From positions 31,301,001-31,365,000 of the forward strand of contig NC_016131.3 in NCBI RefSeq assembly GCF_000005505.3: DNA of 64,000 nucleotides, given 5' to 3'. Under the pieces are notes generated by a model. That model did not search any database, had not been told where the DNA came from, and saw nothing but the letters and a program-made list of their open reading frames with translations. Source of the stretch: Brachypodium distachyon (lineage: Eukaryota > Streptophyta > Magnoliopsida > Poales > Poaceae). The position numbers and the translations under genes are program-made. Of this stretch, positions 48,630 through 60,034 are shown piece by piece (the stretch's first letter is position 1; the number at the start of each line of letters is the position of its first letter).

Positions 48630-49850
48630 AAACGCTTGCTCGGAGGATTTAAATGCAGCGGATGGATTTTGTCGATCTATTTTGATTTCATTGGACTCTA
48701 GAATCCGTGTGCGTAGGAATGGGAATTGCCTCGCCTAGGATTTTACTACTTTATGATTTTTGATACAGTCTAATCGCATTTAACTCTGCCAGGCCCACGA
48801 ATTAAACATTTGATAGGCTCATAAAGTCAGCTTGGTCTAACCGTAACCGTAGGATCATTTTGATTGTGCTGGATGCTGATGAGGTGTGGTTTTGGTTGTG
48901 CTTATTTATGTTGGACGCGCTCTGTTTTTAACAAGTGTACCAGCTGCTAGTAATGTTTTCCATGAGTAGTATAGTAGCGCGTATAGGAGTATGGTTTGTA
49001 TTAATTATTAATTTGGTCTGCATTTAAATTTGATTGGTGTGTCAAATTTATGAAACGCAATCCTGTGGCATTTACCAATTATTCTTGTATTAGATGTTGT
49101 AGCACGTTTTATTATCATAGGTCTTTAAATGCATTGTGATTGGGTTGAGATTGTGCAAAAACAACGAATAATTGTATCTGATATAATGCATTGGTCCAGA
49201 ATGCATCACAATTAATATTTTACAAATCAGATGTGATATGCTTGATTCCTTAGTTTGCATACAAATTGCAATATTCATGATTATGCAGAAGTTGCAATGC
49301 TACAAGTTTGTTACATGGAAAACAACTCAGAGATATTGCAAAAGGTACCGATTTATGTTACATGTGTTATGTGAAAAACCAAGGTTGAGATAGTTCCTTT
49401 TCTATTTTCTATGGTTCCTAGTTAGTTCGATCACACATGAAGTTCAAAGCGTTTGTCCTAATTGTTTACGTGCTTTACTGCAACTGCATCTATGAATCAA
49501 GTTCTGGTCTAATTCTATTGTTGATTTTGATGAGGAAAATTGTGTGAGTTGTCTTCTTTGGTATTCATGCTCGCTAAATAGTATTGAATATCCATATTTA
49601 TATGATTTAATTCTGCCGAATTTTCGTAAGACTTCACATGGTAACCAGTGATTTGGGATGCCTAGGTACATTGAAATAAAATAATTCATGCTATGTGGTT
49701 TTAATGTCTTAATGCTAGCTGGTGGAGGTTCACATTCCAAATATTTATATTCTTAATATTTTAAATTGTGTCGCAGTAAAGTTCTTGTCCAACGTGGGTT
49801 GAGTGTGTTTTATTGATTTGGTATAAGTAATTAATATTCTATGGTAAATA
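48630..49850. other. AT-rich spacer, nothing recognised
   Basis: Low GC, no credible frame; the sequence looks like old repeat DNA. Confidence 0.4.
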
Positions 49851-49857
49851 TAAGTAA

Positions 49858-49990
49858 CTAGTACCGTGGCCCTCGCAAATGCGAGGGATGATCTTTAGTG
49901 TCCTGATATGTTTATATAAATCTTCATGTATGGAAGGTTTAACTGTATTTGATTTATCATAAATGTGTCCCACGCAATTGCACGGGAAAC
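49858..49990 (-). mobile_element. Probable Helitron 3' terminus
   Basis: On the minus strand a perfect 7-bp-stem hairpin (CCCTCGC-ATTT-GCGAGGG) lies eight bases before CTAG, followed by T. This is the hairpin plus CTRR/T arrangement of Helitron 3' ends. A second hairpin-like CCCGTGCAATTGCGTGGG lies about 100 bp further inside. The 5' TC end was not identified, so the length is unknown. Confidence 0.5.
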
Positions 49991-49994
49991 ATTT

Positions 49995-51005
49995 TCATGC
50001 ATTTTTACTTTCCAACTTCTAGTATGCGAAACAATCATAACTATAAATTACAAAGACATTAAAATGGTCGTGATAATTTGTGTATGTGTGTATCATTTGT
50101 ATGTGATATTATATCAGTATAAGAAACTATAGCTTAGGTCATAGTAGGTAGATGGAAGCGTTTATAAGAGAGACGGCATGTGTGTTTGATGTTATTTAGA
50201 GTAGTAAACTCACATGAAGTTCGGATCATGAGCACGATTGGTCAGTAGGAAGGCAAGATCAATCAACGCCCAATACCCTTATAAAAGTAAAATTACCAAT
50301 CTCACTACACCAAAAAGTTCAAAAGCATGTTATTGTATCTTGCATGCGGTTTTAGATAGTAATTCACAACTAAAGTTTGGAAACTTTAGATCACCGGCCA
50401 GTTGTTGATCTCTACCTGTGACGGTTGACCATATATACATGATATGGATCAGTCTGTACACAAAATTAAAACTTACATGATGGTGTCATGTTTGCGCCAA
50501 GTTATATTAGTAGGAAGTTTGACGATAATAAAATAATGCGATTATGATTTTTATTTACGTGACTGTTCTATCGATACCCAGGTTAAAGTTTAAATCACAA
50601 GCTAATCTTTTTATTTTCTTTGTAGCAGTATTTGATTAGTAAATGTTTGGTTCACTAGCTAATTAGTAGCTCATTCATGATGTTAATTAGTAATCATAGT
50701 TAAAATTTGGGGCATTTCGATCGACGGAGAGTATGTTGCACCTTAAAAAATATTGATGTTGGTAGCATATTGGGTCTAGGAGAGTGTTAAGCCAGTTTGA
50801 TGTTAAATGCTAGACGTCCAGCATAACACTAACCCTAGCATATTAGGCTTAGGTAGGCCCTAAACCACTTTGATGTTTGATGATAGTCCAACTAACATAT
50901 TTCGGTCATTAAATCTTGATTGTTAAATATAACAACCGATGGTTGAAATAATTCAGATGATGTGGCTTAATGTCGTGCTTCTCCGATGTCTCTCATTGTG
51001 CATTA
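49995..51005. other. AT-rich spacer, possible Helitron body
   Basis: No gene. Short inverted and direct repeats around TAACACTAACCCTAGCATAT (50825 region) are unexplained. Confidence 0.3.
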
Positions 51006-51007
51006 TA

Positions 51008-51122
51008 CTCGCTCCGATATCCATATTAATTGTCGAAATATTACATGTATCTAGACGCTTTTTAGACGTAGATACATTCATATTTGGAAAAATTTGAGAT
51101 AATTAATATGGATCGGAGGGAG
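51008..51122. mobile_element. Stowaway MITE
   Basis: Follows TA and begins CTCGCTCCGATATCCATATT; it ends in the inverted AATATGGATCGGAGGGAG. 115 bp, hairpin-forming, Tc1/mariner-type. Confidence 0.75.
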
Positions 51123-51124
51123 TC

Positions 51125-51520
51125 TAATAGATTTGGTCAAATTTTAAGAAGTTTGACTTGAATAAAAATAAAAAAACTTATAATTAACAACATAGGAGTA
51201 AATCTCTAATCTGTTTGAAAAGGCAAACTTCGAGCAAGCCACCTTATATTAAAATCACTAATCTCTTCTTTATCAAGCACCAGCTTTTTCTTAAGTTGGA
51301 ATCAACATTATTGGCGCCGCCCAGAAAAAATGCAATGGCTACAATGGTAGGTGCAGCTAATTAGCAAACTATATAGCGTATGCATTAAATGTATGCAGAA
51401 ATCATGCAAAAGTTATACAGGACAAATTCTATTGCCCGTGCGTCACCCAGCCTGGCTATAAGATTGCTGCCAGAATCAATCAGATTTAATAGAGTAAGTT
51501 TATGAGATTAATTAGCGAGA
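51125..51520. other. Spacer, nothing recognised
   Basis: AT-rich; no features seen. Confidence 0.4.
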
Positions 51521-51535
51521 GAGAATGAGCATGCA

Positions 51536-51861
51536 AAGTGCTGGTGGAACAGAAGTATAAAGATTGGGAAACAAAAGGAGAAGCACAAAGACGTAACAGT
51601 GGCCGTCTACACGATTTGGAACATATGGAAAGAGAGGAATCGAAGAATTTTTCAAAATGAGGCCATTTCGAAAGGAGTAGGCACCCTGATCAAGAATGAG
51701 TTAAGCCTCCAAAGGGAGGCAAGGCGAGAGTAGTAAGCTTTACTGGAGGCGTCTTTCTGACGCCTCTCCTTTTTTTTTTTACTTTTTTACTTTTGTTAAC
51801 CTTGTACGGTTGTTCCCTTCTAATTGAATCCCAGTGAATCCTGCTTGCCCGTAAAAAAAAA
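51536..51861 (+). mobile_element. Severely 5'-truncated LINE with target duplication
   Basis: Contains the LINE C-terminal motif VAVYTIWNIWKERNRRIF (about 51600-51655), then a 3' untranslated part and a poly(A) tail (51853-51861). The flanks GAATGAGCATGCA (51523-51535) and GAACGAGCATGCA (51862-51874) match at 12 of 13 bases, fixing both ends. It is a dead insertion. Confidence 0.8.
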
Positions 51862-51874
51862 GAACGAGCATGCA

Positions 51875-52423
51875 GCAAGACTTTATTGGAGCTGGGTTGG
51901 AGCGCATGCAACGTCATGACATGAAGAATCAGACCATGTTTTGTTTTGACGGCGTGGAGAATCGAACCTGGTATGCTATGGTACCACCGTAATGTTGCTT
52001 TGGTTGAATCGTGGAGGGCCTCCTATTTAATCTAGACCGTTATAACTGCTAGTCCCACACTAATCAACGTTCAGATGTTTTGCTTTTTTGGGATTTTCTA
52101 GGAGGTCTATCTTTTTTTTTTGTAGTTGCTCCGTCATGTACTTTTGATATATGATAGATTCATATTCTCTCTGTATGTATATGATATCTAGAGATCTTGT
52201 CCCAAAAAATTGGTCTACATATCTTTTTTATAGGAAATTTTGAGGGAGACCCATATGGTATAATTGGTCTATATATCGACATCGTTTTGAATAGTCCTCG
52301 ATCATGATTTTCTATTGCAAATGGAGTGTTCTGGTGTTGATGCAGTAATGAGTTGATTCGTCTGTTAACGTGCTACCAAGATTGTTATTTTTATTTGCAA
52401 GGTAAGTGCAGCTTACGATTGGT
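51875..52423. other. Spacer, nothing recognised
   Basis: AT-rich with T runs; no genes or element ends seen. Confidence 0.4.
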
Positions 52424-52432
52424 TATTTTCTG

Positions 52433-53151
52433 GATGTAATTGCACCGGTAACCCAACAACTTGAGAGGTGTGAGCATTTTAGTCCAACAAGTTGCAAAGT
52501 GAGCAAAACTAGTTCTAAAAGTTGAAACTCGGATTGCTTAGAAGGTCCAAACCAATTAGGTGTTGACACCCCCCCCCCCCCCCCCCCCGCGATCATTTAA
52601 ATGTTGTGTTCGGCCGCGAGCTCCTCGTTGCCGTCTCCGACCCCCATGCATGCTGCCTTCGACGACCGCCACGCGCGCAGAGATGCGACGCGGGGACCAC
52701 CCGGGACTGTGCGAGCACGTCCTTGAGGCGCCGGACCAAATGAAAGACCTCGCCGCCAAGTCCGCCGACATCGCCAAGGAGAGTTCTATTGTTCTTCTCG
52801 GATCATCGACTCCAACTCCGAGTTATTTCCTCCGCCCAATTCTTTAGGTACACGCGCGACATAGCTCGAGCTCGATGGATTCGTTCCATGAGGAAGGAGT
52901 TTGATCGATTGTTCGATTTTTGTTGGGAATTATCAGGAGGTGATTAATTGTACAAAATTTTCTAGTATGAGGGGCTTTTTTGCGAAATTTCCACAAGATC
53001 CATGTTACTCTCACGTGTCCATTCAGACTAATTGGAATAAAATGCTCCCGAATCTCAACTCGCAGGACTAATTTTGCTCACTTCACAACTTTTTGGATTA
53101 AAATGCTCCCACTTCTTAAGTTGTACGTTGAGCCAGTGGTGCAATTACCTC
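52433..53151. mobile_element. Mutator-like element, Pack-MULE candidate
   Basis: The left terminus GATGTAATTGCACC and the inverted right terminus GAGGTAATTGCACC extend into inverted repeats of roughly 100 bp (shared GAGCATTTTA and AAAGTGAGCAAAA). An exact 9-bp duplication TATTTTCTG lies on both sides (52424-52432 and 53152-53160), as expected for Mutator-like elements. The interior at 52590-52850 is GC-rich and gene-like (open plus-strand frame containing VLEAPDQMKDLAAKSADIAK), unlike the AT-rich termini and flanks, which suggests a captured host gene fragment. I do not recognise the parent gene. No transposase is present. Confidence 0.8.
52569..52588. repeat. Run of 20 C
   Basis: An uninterrupted homopolymer of C inside the Mutator-like element, just before its GC-rich core. 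Length is likely variable and error-prone in sequencing. Confidence 0.9.
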
Positions 53152-53475
53152 TATTTTCTGCAAAGATATATTAATTGGTGCATGAATTAGTTCAGTCGTC
53201 AGCGAGAAGTTCCATAATATATAAAGGAGTATGTTCGAGTAGCAGCATACTTAGCGTGCATCTCGCTAACTGCCCAAGTTCGTGAGCTACTTTATTACTC
53301 CAGTTTTCGTACTTCAATCCGCGACATTCCAGCGTCGGACTTTGAGTGTGCCAGTAGATCCCTCCGGCCGCTGAAAGAATTTCCTCGACCTCCTGCAAGG
53401 CACTTACCATGGAGATGCAAAATAAATTTACCATGAGACACCATCCAACACTCTTTAGTTCAAACAAGTGAACTA

Positions 53476-53567
53476 TTCCCTCCGTCCCGTATAAAATGCC
53501 GAAATATTTCAAGTAGATATGTTCATATTTAAACAAATTTGAGTCACTTAATATGACACGGAGGTAG
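53476..53567. mobile_element. Stowaway MITE
   Basis: TA then TTCCCTCCGTCCCGTAT on the left, inverted against ATATGACACGGAGGTAG on the right; 92 bp. Confidence 0.7.
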
Positions 53568-53569
53568 TT

Positions 53570-55600
53570 TTTCAAAAAGTGACGCCATTTTCAACCACTA
53601 TGCCGTTGAAATTGCAGGAGGACGAAACTCAAAACTCCTGTGTGAATGTAGTAGTTTCTGCGTAATTAAATTAGCTTACCATAGAAGTGTGGCACGGTGG
53701 CTTGTAAAGGGGGAGTATCACAATTCACACACCCGGACTCTCACAAATTAGATTTACTTCTCCGGTTGATTTGCTTTGATCAATGCACTTGGAAAAAAAT
53801 TCTAAATAATTGTCATTAAAGTGGGTCAAATGCAGCTATTACCTTCCAAACGTACTCGTATTATCATTTAGTACTTATCGATGATCTGGGTACACAGGTG
53901 GCCAGACTTGAGTTTTAGCGATTTCATATCCGACCGGTGCTGCTCATCTCTCCAAAACTTTGGAGAAATTAAGCCTCGAGTTAACAAATGTTTGACGATG
54001 ACCATGGATGTATTAGACGACTAGATTTTTTTTTACCACTTGTATTCATACGAGTAAAGGAGAACATACAACATTGTATGAATAAAACGAAATTTGAAGG
54101 ATACAGACAGTACAACCGTGACAACCCAAAATTGAAGAACTCAAGGAAACAATCAGTAAACTATGAACCTCGTCTTCCTTAATGCCGCAAATGTTGTCGT
54201 CAGCCGCTGCCTTCCACTGAACGCAGACGCCAAAGGAAAATCACGCCGAGCAACTCCTGTGCAGCCAAAGACGCCCCTCGCAATGATGTTTTGCTGAGCC
54301 CCAAGAGTCACCCACTCCGATGAGCAGGATTTGTGTTGAAGACGCGGCTAGGGGTTCCCTCCCTTACGAAGCTGCTCCCCGAGCAATCTTTGACTCCGGA
54401 TTCAGGGACCACGCTACGCTACCCTGCCTCGCCGGAGATGGCCGGATCCTCCATCTGCACTCACCTTGCAATTGTCACCGTCCTCCTCCCAAAGAAGAGC
54501 GTCGCCGCCATCGCTAAATGCCGAGGATGGACTAGCCACCCCAAAATTATACAGAGCGGAAACAGCAAATGAGACCCAGATCAGGATATACACGACCCCA
54601 CATGCTTCCTGTTGGAGCCAAAGATAGGGTTGCCGGGGCGGAAGAGCGGGAGGAATGGAACGGTTTTATTTTTCAATATCCAAAAACCAAACACTTAAAT
54701 CAATGGTTCCAATTGAAACCAACTCATTCCTACATTTTTTTAGAAATGAAATGGTTAGACATATTCAAAGAATATTCCTTTTTGAGGAATCATGTGGTTC
54801 GATTCCACTTCTCTGTGTGTCTAAGAATCAAACACTGAAATCATCTCAGCTTTTGTCATTCTATTACATTCCATTCGTGATCTCAACCAAACATGTCCTT
54901 TCATCTGCGTCTCCGGCCACGACTGAACACCTACAACCTAACCTACCGCAGGGCCGACGGACGGAGGAGGCTTTCTCGGGAGTTCTTCTGGATGGGGATA
55001 GAAAAGTGTAGAAGACTGCTATGTGAATAGACAAACTGAATAGACAAACTGGAAATAGGTATAAGCAAGACGGACATGCAGAATCCGCTGCGAGACGAAG
55101 GAAATGCAACAAGAGTGCAGATGCCTGAATAAGGGTCTCCGCTTGGCAGGCTGATCCCCCCACTTGTATAATTTGACGGCATATGCAATCCCCTTGTACT
55201 TTACGATCTGACCTGACCTCTTCATGCAGTTTTCTTCCGGTTCCTGGAACATCGCATGTGTTTGTGTAATTTCTGAGGCAGGACCCTATTAATAGTGCAA
55301 GTATTGGTATCGTTGGATGTTCCTATGTTCGCCGGCAACAGTTGTAACTACTGAAATGTGGAGCACCATGTCACATGCGTTCCCCGGCAAAGGTGCAGGA
55401 TCTAGCGAAATGGTACACTGGACTGGACCAGCTTGACAAACATACCAATAGCTACTAGTAATAGTAAAGCCAAAACATGTCATCTAAAGCCACCATCTTC
55501 AGGATCTTCAGCAGTTCAGCTCAGCTTTAGCTGGCGGCCAATCAGTAGTCCAGCAAGAACACTCTCCTCAGATAGGGACTTCCTAAGTATTCCATGAAAG
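53570..55600. other. Spacer, nothing firmly recognised
   Basis: A GC-rich patch (54200-54560) has short open frames on the plus strand without known domains, possibly decayed transposon coding sequence. The rest is AT-rich. Confidence 0.35.
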
Positions 55601-55601
55601 G

Positions 55602-55822
55602 TTAATTCGATATGCCACTGTAATTGTTGGCTTCTTGCGAGTTGACACTGCAATTCTTATCTTATGGAAGATGCCACTGCAGTGACATATTTCAGCGATC
55701 AGCCCATTGTAGTGCTACTTTTCAAATAATCTGCAGATTTGCGAGCATTTTTCGAAAGATAAAAAATTGCGGTGGTGTTTTTCGAATACCTAGAAATTGC
55801 AGTGGCATATATCAAATTAAAT
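55602..55822. repeat. Inverted-repeat element, unclassified MITE-like
   Basis: TTAATTCGATATGCCACTGT on the left pairs with the inverted TTAATTTGATATATGCCACT on the right. Several further GCCACTG / CAGTGGC and TTTTCGAA motifs lie inside. Non-coding, about 220 bp; no clear target duplication. Confidence 0.5.
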
Positions 55823-55824
55823 AT

Positions 55825-56454
55825 TCCGTAAGAACAAAACCGTAGGAGTACATGGTATATAAAAATGAACGCACCATCAAATTAATAAAAAAAAAGGTAT
55901 GATTGTCCTTGGTTCATATGACGGGTTGAAAACAACCAAAAGATCCTTTGTTCATGCCAAGAGCCCAAGAGGCATATGATCCCTGGCTTGCTGAATCTCC
56001 ACACGATTCCACAAAATAAAAATTCTGTAGCTTCAGAAATCTATTGACATCAGTCTTTATCAGAAGTTCACAACGTCTTATAGCCCTGGTGCGCATCACA
56101 ACTTGAACAGAAGTCGACACGCATGTATGATATGATACGATGCAAATACCAAACAGAAAGTGATATGCCACCTTGCAAGCCAAGCCAGGACTCGGCCACG
56201 AGATCTTACTGCATAGTAGTAGCTCGCTAGAAACTTCACATCAAGATTCGAGAGGACAGCTCAAAGGTAAGGTAATACGCTGCACTACTCAGTACTCGCC
56301 ACCAAATCAAGGTGCCATCACGCAGCAGCAACACAGGCCACCGTTGCCGCATCGATTATTCAGGAAAGAAAACCTAAGCAAATATTCAGGAAAAGAGAGG
56401 ACGAACCAAGCTAAGAAAACCATGGCGACCGGCGAGATCGGAGGAGCCCGCGGT
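55825..56454. other. Peroxiredoxin 3' untranslated region and spacer
   Basis: No other gene seen; the right half is probably the 3' untranslated region of the minus-strand peroxiredoxin gene. Confidence 0.4.
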
Positions 56455-57147
56455 TCAGAGCGCCTTGAGCATGTCCTCGGCGCTGCTGTTGGTGAACGAG
56501 CCGCCTTCCTCGAGGTTGAGCACCTTGACGACGCCGTCCTCGGCCAGCAGCGCGTAGCGCCTGGACCGCACGCCGAGCCCCACCGGCTTGTCCGACAGGT
56601 CGAGCTCCACGCCCATGGCGCGCGTCAGCTCGCCGTTCCCGTCCGACAGCAGCAGCACCTCGTCACCGACGCCCAGGCTGTCCTTCCACGCGCGCATCAC
56701 GAACGCGTCGTTGACGGAGACGCAGGCCACGGTGTCCACCCCCTTGGCGCGGAGCTCCCCGGCCTTGGCCACGAACCCCGGGAGGTGCTTCTGGGTGCAG
56801 GTGGGGGTGAACGCGCCGGGGACCGCGAACAGGACCACCTTCTTGCCGGCGGTGAGGTCGCTGACGGTCACCGTCTTCAGCTCGCCGTCGGGGGAGTCGA
56901 AGTAGGAGAGCGTCGCGTCAGGGAGACGGTCACCGACTGCGATGGTCGCCGCGGCCGTCGTCGGGGACGCGGCCGCCGACAGGGCACGCCGCGGCGCGCG
57001 GAGGAGCCCGGCGGCGCGGAGGGGGCCCGCGGATGCGAGGCGGCGGGAGGAGAAGGAGAGGGAGGATGAGTGGGGCGAGAGGAGGAGGCGCTTGACCCCG
57101 GCGGCGGCGGCCGTCGCGGAGAGGGTGGCGAGGGTGGAGGTGGCCAT
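56455..57147 (-). CDS. PRXIIE: Peroxiredoxin IIE, chloroplastic
   Basis: An intronless 230-residue protein. The first 60 or so residues are rich in Ser, Ala and Arg with few acidic residues, a typical chloroplast transit peptide. The mature part starts near [16 protein letters not shown]. The peroxidatic cysteine is Cys117 in [18 protein letters not shown] and the resolving cysteine is Cys142 in [11 protein letters not shown], 25 residues apart as in type II (PrxV-like) peroxiredoxins. The enzyme reduces H2O2, alkyl hydroperoxides and peroxynitrite in the stroma, recycled by glutaredoxin or thioredoxin. The length matches rice PRXIIE-1. The coding DNA is very GC-rich, normal for intronless grass genes. 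It lies in tandem with the CslA gene and diverges from the SPP gene. Confidence 0.96.
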   Translation of the reverse strand: MATSTLATLSATAAAAGVKRLLLSPHSSSLSFSSRRLASAGPLRAAGLLRAPRRALSAAASPTTAAATIAVGDRLPDATLSYFDSPDGELKTVTVSDLTAGKKVVLFAVPGAFTPTCTQKHLPGFVAKAGELRAKGVDTVACVSVNDAFVMRAWKDSLGVGDEVLLLSDGNGELTRAMGVELDLSDKPVGLGVRSRRYALLAEDGVVKVLNLEEGGSFTNSSAEDMLKAL

Positions 57148-57430
57148 GGAGACAAGGCGTTCGAGGAAATGCTCTGTCTGTTGTTGACTTTGGGAAGAGC
57201 GAGCGAAATATGGGGATTTTGGGGAGCGTGACCTGCAAAGCGGCGGGATTTGGCCGATGTGCGGGGGTGGGTGGAGTCGTGGAGGAAGGGCACGGGGGCG
57301 TGAGGTGTCACGGGCCCTAGAAGCTGCCGGACGTCGTTAGTTGGAAAACGGGGTTGAACCACTGATAGAGAATACGGTGGTTTACCGGTCGATTAAGTAT
57401 TTATTATGTCAAAAAGCTGTCAAATACGTA
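57148..57430 (-). promoter_or_regulatory. Peroxiredoxin promoter region
   Basis: Leader and proximal promoter of the minus-strand gene, GC-rich up to about 57350. No motif was fixed. Confidence 0.35.
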
Positions 57431-57432
57431 AT

Positions 57433-57526
57433 CACTGCCTTCCATACGAAGTAACTTGACGCTATTTAGGCATGGATACATCATATTTGGATAAATTTGA
57501 GTCACTTAAATATGAGACGGAGGGAG
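57433..57526. mobile_element. Decayed Stowaway MITE
   Basis: The right end TATGAGACGGAGGGAG followed by TA is intact. The left end CACTGCCTTCCATACGAAGT is diverged. Confidence 0.6.
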
Positions 57527-57575
57527 TAAAATATATCCAACTATTGGTTCTAATATGTTGTCATGTCATCATGTA

Positions 57576-57669
57576 CTCCCTCCATCACATATTAAGTGAC
57601 TCAAATTTGTCAAATATGAATGTATTTATACACAAAAGCGTCTAGATACATGTAATATTACAGAGGGAG
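57576..57669. mobile_element. Stowaway MITE
   Basis: Flanked by TA on both sides. The ends are CTCCCTCCATCACATATTA and the inverted TAATATTACAGAGGGAG; 94 bp. Confidence 0.75.
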
Positions 57670-57741
57670 TATAATATTAATAGTTGGCCCACATTCCACT
57701 CTCACAACCTGTCTACAAACTCGTCTTGCTACTGGGTATTA

Positions 57742-57863
57742 CTCTTTCCGTCCGGTATTAAGTGTCACACTTTTATCTAAATACAGATGTATCTATACGC
57801 GTTTTAGTTGTAGGTACATGCATATTAGACGAAGTTGCGACACTTAATACCGGACGGAGGGAG
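57742..57863. mobile_element. Stowaway MITE, nearly perfect hairpin
   Basis: TA on both sides. CTCTTTCCGTCCGGTATTAA and its inverted copy TTAATACCGGACGGAGGGAG pair almost completely, and the pairing extends inward (AAGTGTC with GACACTT). 122 bp, the youngest-looking of the local Stowaways. Confidence 0.85.
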
Positions 57864-57869
57864 TAGTTT

Positions 57870-58264
57870 AACGTCAGCTTATCTTCTCTCTTCCAACTAA
57901 ATAAAAATAGGGTGTGGCTATTTCTAAGTCGCACGATATTTAAGAAATGAGCCTTAAATATCAATCGACGTTTTCGAACGGTTAAATTAATATCTGAGGG
58001 TCATCCACATTTTCTCATATCTCACTTGCTATCGTTGGATTAAAATCCAGTGGCTAACATGTCGATTGATCTCTAACTAAAAAACAGGCGACTGCTCACT
58101 AGCAAAACCGATAAAAATATGATATTTTAATTCATATATCCTGCTTACATCAAAACTTTCTCTAAAAAAATGCTAAGAATCTAGGATCACTCAAGCCTAA
58201 ATGCAATGAAGACGATTGGAATAAACATTTTCTGTTATGAAGAAACAGATATTCACCTCTTGTC
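57870..58264. other. Spacer, nothing firmly recognised
   Basis: No gene; AT-rich with short phrases (GGGTGTGGCTATTTC) that recur in grass repeats. Confidence 0.35.
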
Positions 58265-58267
58265 TTA

Positions 58268-59839
58268 GGGCAACTCTAGTGGGTGACCCAAACGGACCAC
58301 ATTTTGCGTCCGATTTGGTCCATTTGGGTCGCGGCAGACAGAAAAAGGCCACAGTCCGGCTTTAGTCCGTTTGGGTCGGACAGTGTGCCCAGCGGGGCGA
58401 CGCCAAATGGAAATAAAATAAAAGCGATTTGCATTCATAGTAGATAGTTGATACATGCAAATCTAAAACTACTACACAAAATATTGAAAGCTATACTATA
58501 CTAGGGATCCTAGCGATCCTATTCGGAGTCGGAGTCGATGACCGGCGGCGGCGAGGGAGTCCTGCACTCCGGCGGCGGAGACTGGTCTGCCATCTCCTCG
58601 TCTGACGGTTGCTCCTGCCCTGGCCAAGGCGACCAGGGCTCATCCTCCCACACCCAGCCGTCGTCGGTGGCGGCCTCCTCCTACTTCACCTGCAGCCACT
58701 GTCGAGACTGGTTCTCGGCAATGCCCATAGTTATGGACAATGAGGATGAAGATCCAAAGCAACTTATTCCTCAGAGCTGAGGTACACCGAGGGTGCAAGT
58801 TTCGCCCAGACGGTGCAGGTTCTTCCATGGCGGCGGGAGGGGCGTCTTGGGGGCTCAGATGCAGCGCCAACCCCCAACTCTAGCCATTGGGCGAGCTCAT
58901 CGAGGTAGGAGTCATCTTGCGCCTTGTGGAGCAACTCCTCCTCCTCCGCCGCCGTCCGTGGCAAGGGCGCCACCTCCACCTTGGAGGCCTCGATGGCGGC
59001 CTATAGGGCGCCGTCCTCGTCCTCGTCCTCGTCCTCCTTCATTACGACAACGAGCGGCGCCATGCCAAGGTCGACACCCTCACGCGCGGAGCTCGTGCTT
59101 GGACCAGAACCACTGGTCCCAGTACGAGGACTCCGGCTCGTACATATCCATTCGGTGCTCCTACCGCCGCCGCATGATCTCGGCCATGCACGCATGGCCG
59201 GTGAGCGGCGCCAGTGGCACCAGAACTCGCTCCGGGCTCAGATGCCACCCGTGAGGGAGGTGGACATCGGGCCAGGGGAGCGGGATGCCGTGCTCCCAGT
59301 AGCTAATGTAGCGCCGCCCGAGCTAGGAGCCCGTCGTCGTCGGTGCAATGGTGAACAGAGCGGCCGACACCCCGTGAGATGCTGACTGGAGCGGCCGCGC
59401 ACCGCGCGCTGCCGGAGGTGCACTCCGGCGCGGCCTCGTCGAGGATGACGCCTTAGCGTCGTTCTTCGTCTTCCTCCACCAGGGCTTGGGCGCCACTAGG
59501 GTTTTGGTTACAGTGATGTGGGGAGTAGGAAATGGGGACCGATGGCAATGACGCGGTCCCCGTTTAATATGACCGCAACATGGGCCGTTGGGTGGCTGAC
59601 GGGTGGGGACAGGGAAGGCCAGTGGGTTTGACCGGGTGGACCAACCGGACCGCGCGTCGGTCCGTTTCGTGTTCATGGAGACACAAACCCGCCGCAAATT
59701 TGGGGCCGGAATGCGTCTCGATGGACCAAAATCCGGACCGCGGTGCAAATGGGGTCGCCCTGTTGGACCGCCTATATTTGTCCGTTCCAGCCCGAACGGA
59801 CCGCGACGGCCCAAATGCGTCGCTCCGCTGGAGTTTCTC
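58268..59839 (-). mobile_element. PIF/Harbinger-like element with TTA duplication
   Basis: The left end GGGCAACTCTAGTGGG and the inverted right end GAGAAACTCCAGCGGAG are similar, and both are bordered by TTA (58265-58267 and 59840-59842), the Harbinger target. Subterminal inverted similarity continues (CCCAAACGGACC / GGCCCAAATGCG and CCGAACGGACC). The 1.57-kb interior is GC-rich and holds a decayed minus-strand frame but no transposase I can recognise, so it would be non-autonomous. Confidence 0.65.
58764..59195 (-). pseudogene. Decayed ORF inside the Harbinger-like element
   Basis: One minus-strand frame runs through with a single TAG stop near 58999. It contains a Trp/Arg/Ser-rich part, an acidic EDEDEDEDGAL run, and AAEEEELLHKAQDDSYLDEL. 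Similar acidic reading frames of unknown function are common in repeat-derived grass predictions. No catalytic motif is seen. Confidence 0.4.
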
Positions 59840-60034
59840 TTATATTACATGAAATAAGTAGTCTTACTTCGTACTAATCTACTATAGAATAAACAAACTA
59901 CTTTAATAGATATCAAAGATACCAATGCATCTACAAGAGTGACACAGATGATGCTTTTTTCTTGGCTTTATCTTTGGTTTCACGCCTCGATGTATTCATT
60001 TCACATCATGGGGATGCGCCTGCATAATCTATTA

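Noticed and set aside
56173..57069. 298-codon plus-strand open frame opposite the peroxiredoxin gene
   Set aside because: Shadow of the conserved PRXIIE frame; Glu/Gly/Arg-rich with no domain.
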